Shown here one piece after another: positions 45,041 through 62,003 of a stretch of DNA of 64,000 bases. Source of the DNA: Beaufortia kweichowensis (Eukaryota > Chordata > Actinopteri > Cypriniformes > Gastromyzontidae); the NCBI GenBank assembly GCA_019155185.1, contig CM032795.1, positions 21,741,295-21,805,294 of the forward strand, read 5' to 3'. Each line of letters starts with the position of its first letter. Position 1 is the stretch's first letter. The notes under the pieces are model-generated. The model did no database searches, was not told the DNA's origin, and was given only the letters and a program-made list of their open reading frames with translations. The position numbers and the translations under genes were made by a program.

Positions 45041-46470
45041 GGGAGATGAGTTATGTTTGTGACCCAATCCTGTTTCTGTTATCTCTGGCAGTAGGTGTCA
45101 TTTTTGCTGGGAAAGTATTTCAATTTATTTTTTCATTTGTTTTGTCTTAGCAGTGATGTTAATCCCTGAACACACAGATTTCAGACATGCCTTTACTTCA
45201 TCATGATATCTGTTCCTGTGATATCACCAATCTGATAAATGTTCATAAGATGAATCTTTATAAGCATCATATTCACACCCACCAACACTTTCCTCTCAAC
45301 AGCACAAAACAAAGCACAATCTTTTTTTGTTTTAGCTCAAATATAAACGGGACACTAAAAAGCTTTTGAAAGGACGATTGCTTCAGTTTTATTTGTTGTT
45401 AAGGTAATAAACATCTTTAACTAGATGAAGTAAAGCATGTGAGAGGAAGACATTATAATTGTCTGCATGATGTTTGGCTTGTGACAGAAGTTTACTGTTT
45501 TAGCCGGAAGTTCAGCTCTTCTTTCTGTTCATGACCTCATTCATGCGTTTATCACATGTTCAGTGGGACAGGGTTATATTGCCATAGATATATATTTACA
45601 TAGATGCTACATTGAAGGCAGTTAAGTCATCCGCCATATTGGAGTAGTCCTTGAACACTCGAGAGTGATTTGAATGTACGTCTGTGACCGTAATTATATA
45701 CGTTTATAAATATTAACGTTACATGCTGTTGTGTGGAAAGACACATTATAATTGCTAGACTAACACATTCTTACAAGTGGAGATATATCGGGTTTCTTTT
45801 TATCTTGGAACTTTAATATTGGCAATGATTATAGCGTAAGTGACGAGAACGTGTGAAATATTCACCGTTCCAAAATGGCGGCGCGTGCGTCCGGTGCGGA
45901 TGAATGTGGCATCTACGTATACACATCTATACCGACTGTGCCATCTGCTGGTCGTCGATGGAATAACATCTTTGCAATAAGTACAATGAAATATTAATTT
46001 ATTCATTTTGTAACAATATTTGAGTTTTGAAATATGATTTACGTATTTTCGTAATATTTAAACGACTGAATACGACATTATTAGCTACAGAAATCAATCG
46101 TGCTGTTTATAAAAACAAAGCCTGTATCTGTGACCGTGTCCTCCAGATGGCGCTGTATTCTCCGTGTCATCATCATCATGATATACTTTCATTTTAATTC
46201 TGATGTTTCAGGACGAACACAGTTACGACCTGCTGATCCCAGTCCGCTGAAACTGGAGAACCCGAACACTTTTAGAGTTTCTGCTGGTCTGAACTGGTTT
46301 TCAGCTGTGTTGTAGTTTAGGATGATCGACGCCGGGCGGATCAGATGCTTTGTTCACTGTTGCTAGTGTTTTAGATATATAATGATGTCATTGATATAAT
46401 GTAAGTGATTCGCGTGGATCTGTCACTCGTGTAACAGTGTGTATGCGCGCGGGACTCTTTGATCTGTCAG
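45041..46470 (+). promoter_or_regulatory. promoter and non-coding first exon region of the TMEM127-like gene
   Basis: About 0.7 kb of AT-rich DNA is followed by a CpG-containing stretch with a YY1-type AAAATGGCGGC (45872-45882), a CTCF-type core CCAGCAGATGGCA on the - strand (45951-45939) and, at 46470, a good donor (ctgtcag then gtgagaaa) that could end a non-coding exon 1. The start site is not defined. Confidence 0.45.
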
Positions 46471-47270
46471 GTGAGAAACATTGTATGGTTTATCTCGTGT
46501 GACGTCACTGCCATTTTGTTCTCATCTGATATGTTAAGGTTACAGTATCTCTGTAAGGGATTGTGATTATAAATGTGTTTAATGCTTTATTTCATGTTGC
46601 TCATGAGATCTTACTGTATGTTGATCTAAGGGTTTGTTGTCACAAGGGCTGTAAGGTTTAAAATCACTCAAACTAAAACTTCTACATGGTTTTGTTTGTT
46701 ACATTAAAGTAAAGTAAGAAAGAGTTATTAAGGTTTATTAAAAAATTACTTTTGTCTCAGGAGTAATTTTTTCTAAATGTCCAGGTTGGGTCATGTTTGA
46801 TGTGCTGTAATTCTTTACAAGTCAAAACATTACAAAACCTCTTGGCCAAAACAATTCTTTTCGTTTTTTATCATTTCTGTAAATGTTGCTGTAAGCTGTT
46901 ACACATAATAATAAACATTAATAATAAATTACCCCATATAAGCAATGTGGCTCACTCCTGGGTTCATGTTGAATAATTTGTCCTGTGCAGTAGATGTGGA
47001 AAGTGTTAGAAAACAGATCTTTTGACAATGAACCCTCCTTAAAAATATTTACTGGATTAAAGTGGGACATGAGTGCACTTTACCGCGGTACAGTGTGAAC
47101 GGTAATACTGTTGCTATATCATTACAGTTCCTCTTTCTGTGAAGACAAGCTAGCGTACAAATCTGTGTGAAATCTTTAAAAAGGTGAGATGCGTTTAACT
47201 CTGAAGATCCCTGTTCTTTTATTATAATGATCTATGACAGCTCTCTCTCTCATCTCGTCCTCAGATCAGA

Positions 47271-48284
47271 ATGACCCTGGCGTTGACCCCTGCTGCTGTA
47301 TGTCAGTGCTTCACGCTTGTGTCGCTGTGCACATCCATCGCAGACCCCAACTGGATCCAGGTCCAGAACCGCTCTCAGCCAAACGGCAAACAGCTCATCT
47401 ACGGAGTGGCTTTCACTCTACACGCGTATCAGAATCGCACAGACACAGGTTTGATCTCATTTGCTGTGTTTTGCTGGAAAGCTCTGTCATGTTTGCTGAT
47501 GTGTGTTGTGTGCAGGACCGCTGGGTGGACTGAACGGATGGGGTATGTGGCTGCTGTACGTGCTGGCGGTTCTGTGTTACAGTGCTGTTCTGCTCTCCAG
47601 TTCATCTTTCCTGCTGGACTTCCTCGGCACAGCTGTCACTCACTATCGACTGGTGACGTCACTGCATATATCAACAGGTGATGTAACTTGGTGATGTCAT
47701 TTGGATCTGTGTTGTTGTCATGTGACTTCATTATGTTGCGATAGATCAAGCCATGACTATTATTATAATACCAGATCCAGAGTTTAGATCCTGCTTACTA
47801 TTCATTTATCATCTTGTGCTTATTTTAAAATATTGTTAAAGTCTGTTGATATAATAGGTCACATCACGGCTGAAGGGTTTTGTTAAACGGGACATGAAAC
47901 AGATTAACTCCTGTAACCCTTTCAGTCGTGACTTATTCATGATGCTTGTTAATGTGTGTTTTCTTCTCTTGTCCTGCAGCATTTAACTGTCTGGCGGTTC
48001 TGGGGGTGTGTGTAACCTGTTTGTTTGTGACTAAACACAACCTGCAGCGTGGGAAACACGACTCACGATCGGACCGAACAGAAAGTAGCCCGTCTGGGCT
48101 GCAGGCGTCTCCAGGAGAAAGTTTATACATCGAGCTGTTAGGCCTGATCTTCTCTATTATGGCCTGCGCTTTTGCCCTGAAGGGTCGACCGGAGCCCGTC
48201 GCACCCCGCGACTATCTGAGCGTGGACACGGAGGACAGTGAAACAGAGCCTTTGATTGGTGGAGCTGAGCTGGAGGAGGAGTGA
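47271..48284 (+). CDS. four-pass membrane protein resembling TMEM127
   Basis: Three coding exons: 47271-47448, 47516-47677, 47980-48284 (first acceptor at 47264), joining to 214 residues. Four hydrophobic segments at about 4-24, 70-97, 112-131 and 162-180, with NRS (33) and NRT (55) in the first loop. LCTSIADPNWIQV and LLSSSSFLLDFLG resemble LCTALAEPAWLHI and LCSLSAFLLDVFG of human TMEM127, an endolysosomal regulator of mTORC1 signalling, and the segment order is the same. It is shorter and lacks the basic N-terminal extension. The acidic tail carries ETEPLI (201-206), a [DE]xxxL[LI] sorting signal, suggesting endolysosomal targeting. I do not recognise a named gene. A claudin-like or other tetraspan protein is possible. 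Position between ddrgk1 and lzts3. Confidence 0.7.
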
Positions 48285-49099
48285 ACGGACGTAAGAGGTC
48301 CACTTGATTCGTTCTTAATGTCACATGACAGGAAACTAATGCACAATGAGACTCAGAGACACTGACACGCTTCAGTTCTTCATCTCAGGAATATGCAGAT
48401 CTTTCTGGCACTTGGTGTTAGCAGCACAAAGGTCATGGGTTTGATTCACATACTGATATAAATGTGTAGATTGAATGCTTTTGATAAATGTCATTTTAAT
48501 GGAATCTAAATTCAATTGGAAACGCTCACAGGATGTTGAATTACAGCTGAAACAGGAATTACTGAATTAAAAGAAATTGACATAAATTAGAAAACATGAA
48601 AAATAACAAATTGCAATAGTACATTTGTCTGCTTAATTCCTGATATCTAAATATCTAAATATATATAATATTCAGATATAATGAAAAATATGTGTATATA
48701 TCTATAGGTTACTTTAACAAAATTTTAGATGGTATTTCATGTTTTTGGAAATAATTCAAATGTTGCTTGAAAACATATTTATGGGTAGTTTACACTGAAA
48801 AAATTTCTCTGAATGTCAACCAGGTATAATTTATAGTTCAAATTCAACCCTGAGTTCTGTTTCATTTTAGAAAGTGATCAAATCTGGAAAAAGTGATAGA
48901 AATCTGAAAACATATCTTAATCCAAATACCAATAATAATCCAAAACAATGAATATTTCTATTACTCTTTTAAGAAGTGAAAATGCAAGTTGTTGTAAATG
49001 CAGTTCTCTTTACATGAACTGATAACAGTGGAATTATAGGACGCTGAGCCTCTGCTGTGCCTTAATCTCTCACTTCTCTCTTTAATTAGATACTATCCA

Positions 49100-49100
<1 letters not shown>

Positions 49101-49165
<65 letters not shown>

Positions 49166-49192
49166 TGTCTCTGTCTCTCTCTCTCTCTCTCT

Positions 49193-49242
<50 letters not shown>

Positions 49243-49310
49243 ACTTGTCTCTCTCTCTCACTTGTCTCTCTCTCTTGTTTCTCTCTCTTTCTCTCTCTCT
49301 GTCTCTCTCC
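49101..49310. repeat. (CT)n microsatellite with TTGT interruptions
   Basis: CT array broken by recurring cttgtctctgtctct blocks, showing internal duplication. Confidence 0.95.
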
Positions 49311-49994
49311 ATGAGCCCTGCCTCACCACCTGCTGTCACATGACACCAGCCCCAAGCTCTAGTTGGATGGCGACCATCGCCATAGTAACCTTGAGAAGTT
49401 GTTGATGTCACTGATGAATTTGTGAATGGAGAGAGAGAGAGAGAAGATAAAGATCCAACAATAGATTCCATCATTTTATTCTGTGTAGTCAGTTGTATAA
49501 GCAGTTATTATTGATGTTGTCATGGTTCTAGTGTTTGTGTGTGTGTGAGTTATGCATGTCAAAACCATCATTAATAGTAACTAAAGCACAGCGTATGAGA
49601 ATGACGAGTGATATTCACATGTTCTCATTACACTGATGGGGCCTGTATGTATGTATGTATGTATGTATGTATGTATGTGTGTATAGATTCTCTCTGCTGC
49701 TAAAGTCTTAAATGTTTTAAAAGCAGTGTATTGATTTGTTTTCCATTAGTTTGTCAACCAACAATTATGATTGTTTACGGCTGTTGACCTGAACTGTAGG
49801 TGTAAAAGTTTTAAAAGTGTTTACTTGAAGAAAAGACTCATTTTGCTTTTTATTGTATTTTTACTGTATTGATGTGCAACATTTAGCGTTCCCCATTAAA
49901 TCTCACTTTAAAACCATGTTGTTGACAGCAGGTTGTCAAATATGTGCACATGTTTTTTTTAATGCCTTTCTTTACAGATTTAGATGATTTGAGA

Positions 49995-50275
49995 TAGATG
50001 GATGAGTGGATTATATAAAGATAGATAGGTGAATGGATGGACGGATGTGTGGGTGAATGGATAGATGGATGGATGGATGGATGGATGGATGGATGGATGG
50101 ATGGATAGATAGATAGATAGATAGATGAATGGATGGACGGATGTGTGGGTGAATGGATAGGTAGATGGATAGATAGATGGATGAATAGAAGGGTGGATGG
50201 AAGGAAGGATAAGTAGATATGTTGATGGATAGGTAGGTGAATGAATGGATGTATGGATAGACAGATGGATGATAG
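49995..50275. repeat. (ATGG)n / (GATA)n tetranucleotide array
   Basis: Compound array of ggat, gata and gatg units just upstream of the lzts3 promoter. The phrase gaatggatggacggatgtgtgggtg occurs twice (about 50032 and 50128), a unit of about 96 bp. Confidence 0.93.
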
Positions 50276-50339
50276 ATGCAGTGTTGAGATGCTCTCAGCT
50301 ACAATAAGACTAACATGCATGGGCTGGGTAGCCGAATAC

Positions 50340-50405
50340 AAGTGGGCGGGGCTGACCGTCTCTAAAGGGGCGGGGCTGAGGTGGGTGTGTCTCTCAGCTG
50401 ATGCG

Positions 50406-50445
<40 letters not shown>

Positions 50446-50553
50446 CATCACTTCATCTCTGTCGCGGGCGGAAGCGCATCGCGTACTTTCACACGTTCAT
50501 TTACGCAGAGCCTGATCGCGACGCACGGAGCGACGGACGGATCATATGAGACA
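50340..50553 (+). promoter_or_regulatory. lzts3: lzts3 CpG promoter and non-coding exon 1
   Basis: Two GC boxes (gggcggggctg near 50344 and 50368) precede a CT run (50410-50441) and CpG-dense DNA. A donor (aca then gtgagtatc) at 50554 would end a non-coding first exon that could join the acceptor at 52746. CpG density continues to about 50700. The lzts3 assignment rests on position and strand. Confidence 0.6.
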
Positions 50554-52746
50554 GTGAGTATCTGTGGAGTAACGGCGTGTCCGCCGCACCGCGACGCGCC
50601 CGTGAAAGGTTCGACGCGCTGACGCTTGTTATCGCTCGCTGATGCCGTGCTGCTGCTGATGCTGATGGAGGGATGCGGATGCGGCGGTCCAGGAGGCTTC
50701 TCGCATCCTTTTGCATGAGCGGTAACGCGCATTATGTAATGGTGATGTATGTGTGGTGTTATTGGTGTAGTCGCTTGAACAGCGTGTCTCTATTGTTGCC
50801 GCGTTGCGTTTGCTCTTCTTCAGCCGAGGCATAAAGCATTTTTATATGCAGTGTTTGTGGATGCATTTGTCGGGTTAGTTGCATCGCGAGGCCTGCGAAT
50901 GTTGCGTTAATTCATGACGTTAAACGCTTGTAAATACATGATGTGCTGCTCTTGTGAAGTGCTGGTGCTCTTTTAGTGCATTTATTGAGCTGTTGTGATT
51001 CTGATGTCATATGTAAAGCATGGGGGGGGGGGCTGTATGTGTACAGGCCTCTGGATCCTATTTTAACAGACAGGCTTGATTTTCTCTTCATTTTAATGTC
51101 GTTTTCAATGTCCTGCACTGTAACGTGCGCGTCGTGTTGCTGATGCAGAGCGTCATTGCGTGTTTACAAATGGATGTGCATTTGTCTTTATTCACACAAG
51201 TGTGTGTGTGTGTGTGTGTTAATTCTGGCGTCACACCGTTTGTGTCATCTTTATTGTATAGTCAGGAGAAATGCCATAAATCTTGCGTTATTGATGCAGT
51301 GTAAATGTCGCATCTCTCTGTTGATGGATGTAAGATATCAGAGGTGATGCATTCAGCATCCTGACAGTCTTCAGCATCACACACACGATGTGTAGTGAGA
51401 TGTGTGTGTAAGGCTTTAAATATATGAAGCATGTGAGCGATGATGTAATGCTGTGAGTGTGGTGCACGTGCCCGCGGCGCGCTGCTGGACAGCTCGCGCT
51501 ACTGCAGCACTGCTGCATGCATGCACTGAGCTCTGTAAACATGCATTCACTAAGTAAGCAACCTGTTAACAATCTACTGCATTATGTGCATGGATGGATA
51601 TTTATGCATTTGTTCATAGTGACTCACAGTGCATTCAGTCTATCAGCATGTGTGTTCCTGGGATTCAAACCAATGGCCTTTGCACTGCCAACACTCTTAT
51701 CATTTCATGTTAAATATTATGTTGTGAATGCTGTTTAGTGTTTCAGATAATGAATTCAGTTGACCATCTTTGTGCTCGTCCAAATCTGGACTCAAATGCA
51801 ACAAACTTTAAGTTAAGAAAGTAATAGGTAGGCAATTCCAGCATTATGGACGTCAATCACAACTTAAAATATGAATTCTTACAGAATGTGTTTATTATCA
51901 ATATATTCAATCATCTGATTATATTTTACTAATATTTACTAATATGTTTTCATATTTCTGTGACTTAAAATACACAAACCAGAAGCAATAACACCCAACA
52001 AATGAAGAAGAGATGACTGTCAAATAGAAAAATCATGATTTAAACAGAAACAAATGCTTTATAAACTTTAAGAGAGACTCACATGAGGATTTAAACCATC
52101 TGAACTATCTGTGTGATGAAAACCTTTGATGTAAAAAATCGTAATGGTAAAGTAATCTGGACATGAGTTATTTTGAATGTTAAGTTTACTGCTGTAAAAA
52201 TAAATCAATGTCCCACATTTTAAATTGAGGAAGTCAGATTTTATGTAAATTTTCTTCTGTTCACATTTTCATTCAAAACCAGAATGGTGTCATATGTAAC
52301 TGTTTGCTGTAAATTGAACTTCACGTCATGTTTGAATTGTTTTTGGATAATGTTTAACTTTATAGATAATCTGAGATATTGTTTTCATCAGGGTGCGGCG
52401 GAAGCAGATCCACATTTATGTTTATTTACACACAGACTGCGTGTGACTCTTTCTCATGACAAAACTTTTTATGAATTTACTTACTTTCATTGGAAAATCA
52501 AGTTTTTTCAGATTTTTGAGAGATCTGGTGAATGTTGAACTTGAAGAGGACGTTTTATAATTCTTGTGGGACACAAGTGTGTTGTTTGTTTACAAACAGA
52601 ATACCTTTCTTTTCTATTGGACCGTTAGCATAAAATGGTTTTAATCTATATGGAAAGTGATGCTACAAACTGAATTTTATACCTCTTCATGATGTAGTGT
52701 GTATATATTAACCTGTGTGTGTGTGTGTGTATATTTGTGTTGCAGT
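50554..52746 (+). other. lzts3: lzts3 first intron
   Basis: GC-rich near the promoter, then AT-rich. Holds a GT run (51199-51219), a G10 tract (51022-51031), a reverse SINE head piece (51650-51700) and dispersed repeat copy 2 (51836-52275). No other exon seen. Confidence 0.55.
51836..52275. repeat. dispersed repeat, copy 2 (lzts3 first intron)
   Basis: Shares ordered blocks with 38847-39530 in the same orientation, lacks the nested SINE and an internal part of about 90 bp, and is therefore shorter. Confidence 0.83.
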
Positions 52747-52779
52747 GTGTGTGTGTGCGGCCCGGCTCACGTTCCCTTT

Positions 52780-52835
52780 ATGCCCAGATGTGCTGCCGTT
52801 GAGGGTGGCGGAGTGAAGCGCTCGAGGCTCCTGGC

Positions 52836-52848
<13 letters not shown>
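52780..52848 (+). CDS. upstream ORF overlapping the lzts3 start codon
   Basis: An ATG at 52780 opens a 22-codon frame that ends at TAG 52846-52848, overlapping the main ATG (52836) by 13 nt in another frame. A second, four-codon uORF starts at 52788. Both lie in the same exon as the main start, so they are in the transcript if the acceptor at 52746 is used. A dampening effect on translation is inferred. Confidence 0.5.
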
Positions 52849-57369
<4,521 letters not shown>

Positions 57370-60230
57370 ACGTGAACTCTGCGATGCAGTAAAACCCGTA
57401 AAGCCCTGATTACGATAGCATTCAGTACAATCCAAAAAACAAACGGTGACCGTACAGCTTCCGAGGACTGTCCAAGGATGCCCTGCTCGTGTTGGGCAGG
57501 CGTTTGGGTTGAGAGCCGGTTTGTTGGTGGGTTATGCGCACGTGTGGCCTTATTAGCTGGTGGGTTGGGTTAGGGTGTAGGAGCTGGCCCCAGATCAGTC
57601 GCCAAGGGGAAAAACACGACTGGATTTAACACTCAGGGGTTGATAGAGGCGTAAAAAACCAGACCTGACTGTTTGAGCGTTTAGCCTTGGAGTGTGTTTT
57701 CAACGGAAGGGTTTATGACTTTTAAAGGTGAAGTGTGTCATTTCTACAACACTAGAATTGCCAAATGTGAACTAAAAATAATGACTGTTTTAAAACCTCC
57801 ATCTGCCATCGGTTGAACTGTGTTTACATGTTATTTTACATATACGTGGAATGTGAAATGAAGTGTGTGAATAGTATATGACAGACTTCACCTTTGAAAA
57901 CTTTTTGTCCTATCAAACTGTTTATGATCATTACAATAGTGTTACTTTTAATTGAGAACAATCAAAACAACAGTTATGAGATGAAAACATCTCCCGTGGT
58001 GCTTAAACACAACACAGCATCAGTTTCAAATACAAGGACCAAATGTTAGTGTCGGTCTGCTCGGGATGAAAACAAACTTTACGCAAGCACACGTATGTGT
58101 AAACCTGTACAAACTAAAAGTGATAGTTCACCCATTATTTATTGTGGTTTATAAACCTGTATGTGACTCTTTCTTTAGTGGAACACAACAAAAGATATTT
58201 GAGAAAAGTCTCGGTGGTTTTGTGTTCTTTCTTCAAAATATCTTCTTTTGTGTTGTGCGGAAAAAAGAAAGTCATACCGGTTTGAAATGAGGCATGAGGG
58301 TGAAAAAATAATGAAAGAATGTTCATTTTGGGTGAAATGTCACTTGTCATCTGTGCCATTAAACATGCTTGCGTACAGTGCGTTTCATGTCCTAAGGCCT
58401 AGTGCGGTACAGAAGCGCTCAACCCTCCTGCTCCATCACCTGAAGCAGCGGTGGAGGACGTACTTTTATTTCAACTCAGAACATACTGTATCACCTGAAT
58501 GTTGTTTTTGCCCTTTTCTATGTTTTGAGCAATGTAGAGTACAATAGACAGAGAGATGAAGATATTAAATATGTGCTTCGGTCTCAGACCATATCGCTTT
58601 TAAAGGACTCGGTTGTTGTGAACAACAGCTACAGAATGAGCTTTGGTTTATGAAGCCGCCCGACCGGCGGCTGAGCCAAAATTGCACAGAGGGCGACCGG
58701 TGGGTCTTAAGACCATGAGAAGAATTAGTGATTATATTGACTTTACATTCTTCCAAAAAGAGCATATAATACGTGTCCGTGTATACTTACTGAAAGTATC
58801 ATTTAGAATATTTGACTTTAAAAAAGATGAATATGCAGTAGATTGAAGTGATCATTTAAATGTTTTGGAGTAAGTGCACAGTGCACATAAATGATGTGGA
58901 AATATTTGACTGTGGTAGATTGAGGATGCAGATGTTTGGATGTTCTGAATAGCATACTACCATACTACTTTTCGAGCATGTTAAAAATGCAAAAGAGTTC
59001 TTTTTATTGCTTTTATGATAACTGGGGTACACTGTTTGAAAAGTAATGCTAACTGAATACATGTTTCATGTCCTGTGGTCCTGCGGTGGATGACTGGTGT
59101 CCAGTTATCATCTCAGCAATCAAACTGGTTTTGCATTGTAATCAAAAAACTGTTTTTGTAACTAGTCATATACTTTGCATCCTATGAATCATCCAGGTTT
59201 GATTAGGGTGAGTAGTATGCTGTTCCGAACACAGCCAGAGATTTTGACAAATTTACTCACGGGAGAGACAAAAGTGGTTCGCTGTTGTAGTGGTGACATT
59301 TTACAGAACACCTTTTGTCACAAAGTCTTTAAAAATGTCATGAAATGAATCTTTGACCTTTGCCCTGCTGGTTACCTTGTAAACCCTCAACATTTTCTCT
59401 CCTGTAAAGCCAATGGGATATTTCTATATGAAACTGTGTTCGATTTGGTCACAGCACAGACGAGCCAGTTTTACTCTGTCTGTGCTGAACATAAAACAAG
59501 CACAAACTATTTGCAAGCTTATAATTCAGCCGCAGTCGCAGGTTTATTTATTTGCCACGACGTTACGCTTTAGAAACGCAATAGAAAGATTGACGTGGAA
59601 GACTTCGGCCGTACGTGTCTCGGCTCTTGTATGTTTTCCTGACGCTTGTGCCTCTTAATTTCCGTCATTACTAGAGTGATGCCATTTTGATGATAATCAA
59701 TCCAGATTCATGCCACTTTATGACACTAGGTGTAAAGAGATGAGATGAAGCTTTAGATGGACGCCACACCTCTGCTGTCTTTGGCCGCATTTGCTGCTAT
59801 GTGCTTCTGTTGTGTCCTGCTGTGTTCTTGGTAGAGACGAAGGCAGTCGACTGCATGTAAATATCACTGTTCCTTATGTGTACAGAACTTATTCTATCCA
59901 AATATACTGAGCTAATGCGTGTGAATACTTTTGTGAAGTAATGAGACTGACATGTCAGCTTTTATTTTTCAAACTATTATTATAGGAATATAATATACAT
60001 ATATAAATCTTAAATCCTTCGATCGGCTATATTACTGTAAAGTCATACATTCAAGAGTCCAAATGTCTTTCTGTTATATTTATCAGTTCTTGAAATGTAT
60101 GGGTGAGCCAAACGCCACTGAGGTTTTGTAAACATTCATTTTTTCTTTTTTTTTTTTCAGAATTTGCTTGGGAAAAGCATATCTTAGCAAATATTAATTT
60201 AAATAATAAAGATGTGAATAAGAAAAATAA
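57370..60230 (+). other. lzts3: lzts3 3' UTR
   Basis: About 2.86 kb of non-coding DNA up to two close AATAAA hexamers (near 60205 and 60225). It contains a palindromic repeat (58119-58344). No other gene seen. Confidence 0.65.
58119..58344. repeat. Angel-like palindromic repeat in the lzts3 3' UTR
   Basis: Ends tgatagttcaccca and gggtgaaatgtca are inverted copies, and inside, gaacacaacaaaagatat is mirrored by atatcttcttttgtgttg. The whole could fold as a hairpin of about 220 nt if transcribed. Shorter relatives occur at 34411-34500, 22890-22980 and 44575-44615. The Angel family name is from general knowledge and unconfirmed. Confidence 0.7.
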
Positions 60231-61124
60231 ACATGGGGTTTCTCGTCACTGTTTCACCTTTTTGATGATGTAATCCAGAAGTTACATAAGACATTAAATA
60301 TGACTTAAAGCATTACAAAAAAGTTAAAGACACATCCATATTTAAGGACACATACACTGCAGATAGCATGTGTGTGATGAATCATGTTGTGTACATTTAT
60401 TTCACTAATATTCATTTATTCTGTTTGATATTAATTAATAAGAATCATACAGTACCGGTCAAAAGTTTAGACATAATTAACAAAAATGTTTTTATGATCT
60501 TAAAAAACTTTTATTCTGAACGTGTACATTTCAATATTTGAAATTACTTTTGTACTTTTGTGCTGTTTAAAAAGCTTTCCAGGTTACAGTTATGATATTG
60601 GTTATGATGTGTTTACTCATTTAAAATGTGGAGATAAAATGTACACAACAGACAGTGTTTTTAAACCTTGGACTGGTACTGTATGTTTAATGAGTGTTTA
60701 CGTGAGAAATTCTGCACTCGTTTTTATTATCGCGATACTTTATGTCTCATCTGAGCCACCGTATCGTCATGCGCCATCCACTCCACACACACTCTCTCAT
60801 GCGCTTTATCAATGATTTTAAATACTAAAACTTAAATGATTGAATAATCATAAGTGTCTTGAAGAATACACAGGCTGAATGTAAGTTTATCATTTTTCTG
60901 TTCATTTGATCTGTGTGTGGATTTAAAGTGTGTTTAATGTTTAGTGATCAGCGGTGCTCGTGCTGTAAAGGACGTTCGGGCACTAACGCCTGTTTCGTTA
61001 CAGACGTTTCGTCACACTGCACGTGCTTTTAGTGATTTTACTTCTCACAATTTTATTTAAATAAACACTAAATAAAAATCAAAGAAGCATATAGGGTTTA
61101 CAGTGTTAAGGTTTGGGTCTCAGG

Positions 61125-61176
<52 letters not shown>

Positions 61177-62003
61177 TTGAATGCTCGAATGTGCCGTAAA
61201 CGTCATCGTACGTTTACTGTCATGTAAAATATGACATTTAGTTATTGAAAATGAATTCAGTTCGTTTTGTTTGGCGAAACGTCTTTAACAAATAATTAAT
61301 TGCTGCTTTTTAAATGTTATTATGTGATGACATTATGTGATGACGTAATATCTACATTTCATTTAAATGAATGTAATGCTTTTTAAAAACAAATCTGCCT
61401 GTGATCTTTTTGAAATTTACAATTAACAAAGGATAATAGATTATTAACAATATTGTTTATTGGAAAAAAAAATATTTGTCAGATTCATTGTATTTTGCAT
61501 TATGAACATTCTGAATTAAGGCAGAAAGTCAGACAGTTGTTGAAATACAATAAGAGAATGAAACTATACAATCAATGTAGATTTGTTTGCTGAAATGATC
61601 TGGTTTAGATTCATTTTATCACATAAATTTAAGTTAATGCTAAAATCTTCAGGTGACTCAATAAATCTGAGCTCAGTTTGTGACATTAAGATCTTTCTCT
61701 GTATAAATATTTGAAATGCAGAAAACGTAGGCAAAAGTTTCCATTTCCTCTTAATTTGATCTTTTATTTTAGCTAATATGGTCCAGTTATGTTTGCTTCT
61801 ATTACTTTAGTTTGATCACAAGAAAATGTAGCTAAAAGTCAGTGTTTATTCAGTATTCGTAGAGTACAGCGCTTATTTCTAGTTCTAAATCATTCAGAGA
61901 TGTAATAGAAGTATGACTTGCATGTTCTTCTGAAGTTACAGTTATTTCTCTGTTGATATTTTAATTAAAATATTATTGATCATCTTTTTAGTGTCTGGTG
62001 TTG
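60231..62003. other. lzts3 to fastkd5 intergenic region
   Basis: AT-rich, with a (CA)n run at 61129-61172. A likely acceptor at 61990-61991 (catctttttag) 12 nt before the fastkd5 start suggests a spliced 5' UTR. The first exon and promoter were not identified. Confidence 0.5.
61129..61172. repeat. (CA)n microsatellite
   Basis: About 21 CA units between lzts3 and fastkd5. Confidence 0.97.

Larger units (their letters stand above)
48285..50330. other. 3' flank of the TMEM127-like gene, repeat-rich
   Basis: Contains a SINE head remnant (48411-48490, ggtgttagcagcacaaagg), an AT-rich stretch, a CT array (49101-49310), an ATGT run (49649-49677) and an ATGG/GGAT array (about 49995-50275). No canonical AATAAA was seen soon after the stop; ATTAAA near 48565 is a candidate. 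No further gene seen. Confidence 0.6.

Noticed and set aside
49364..49394. RFX X-box-like site (ggcgaccatcgccatagtaac)
   Set aside because: Half-site match with a mismatch in the other half and no promoter nearby; insufficient support.
49995..50275. CRISPR-like or minisatellite array with spacers
   Set aside because: Simple tetranucleotide repeat in a vertebrate genome, without distinct spacers.
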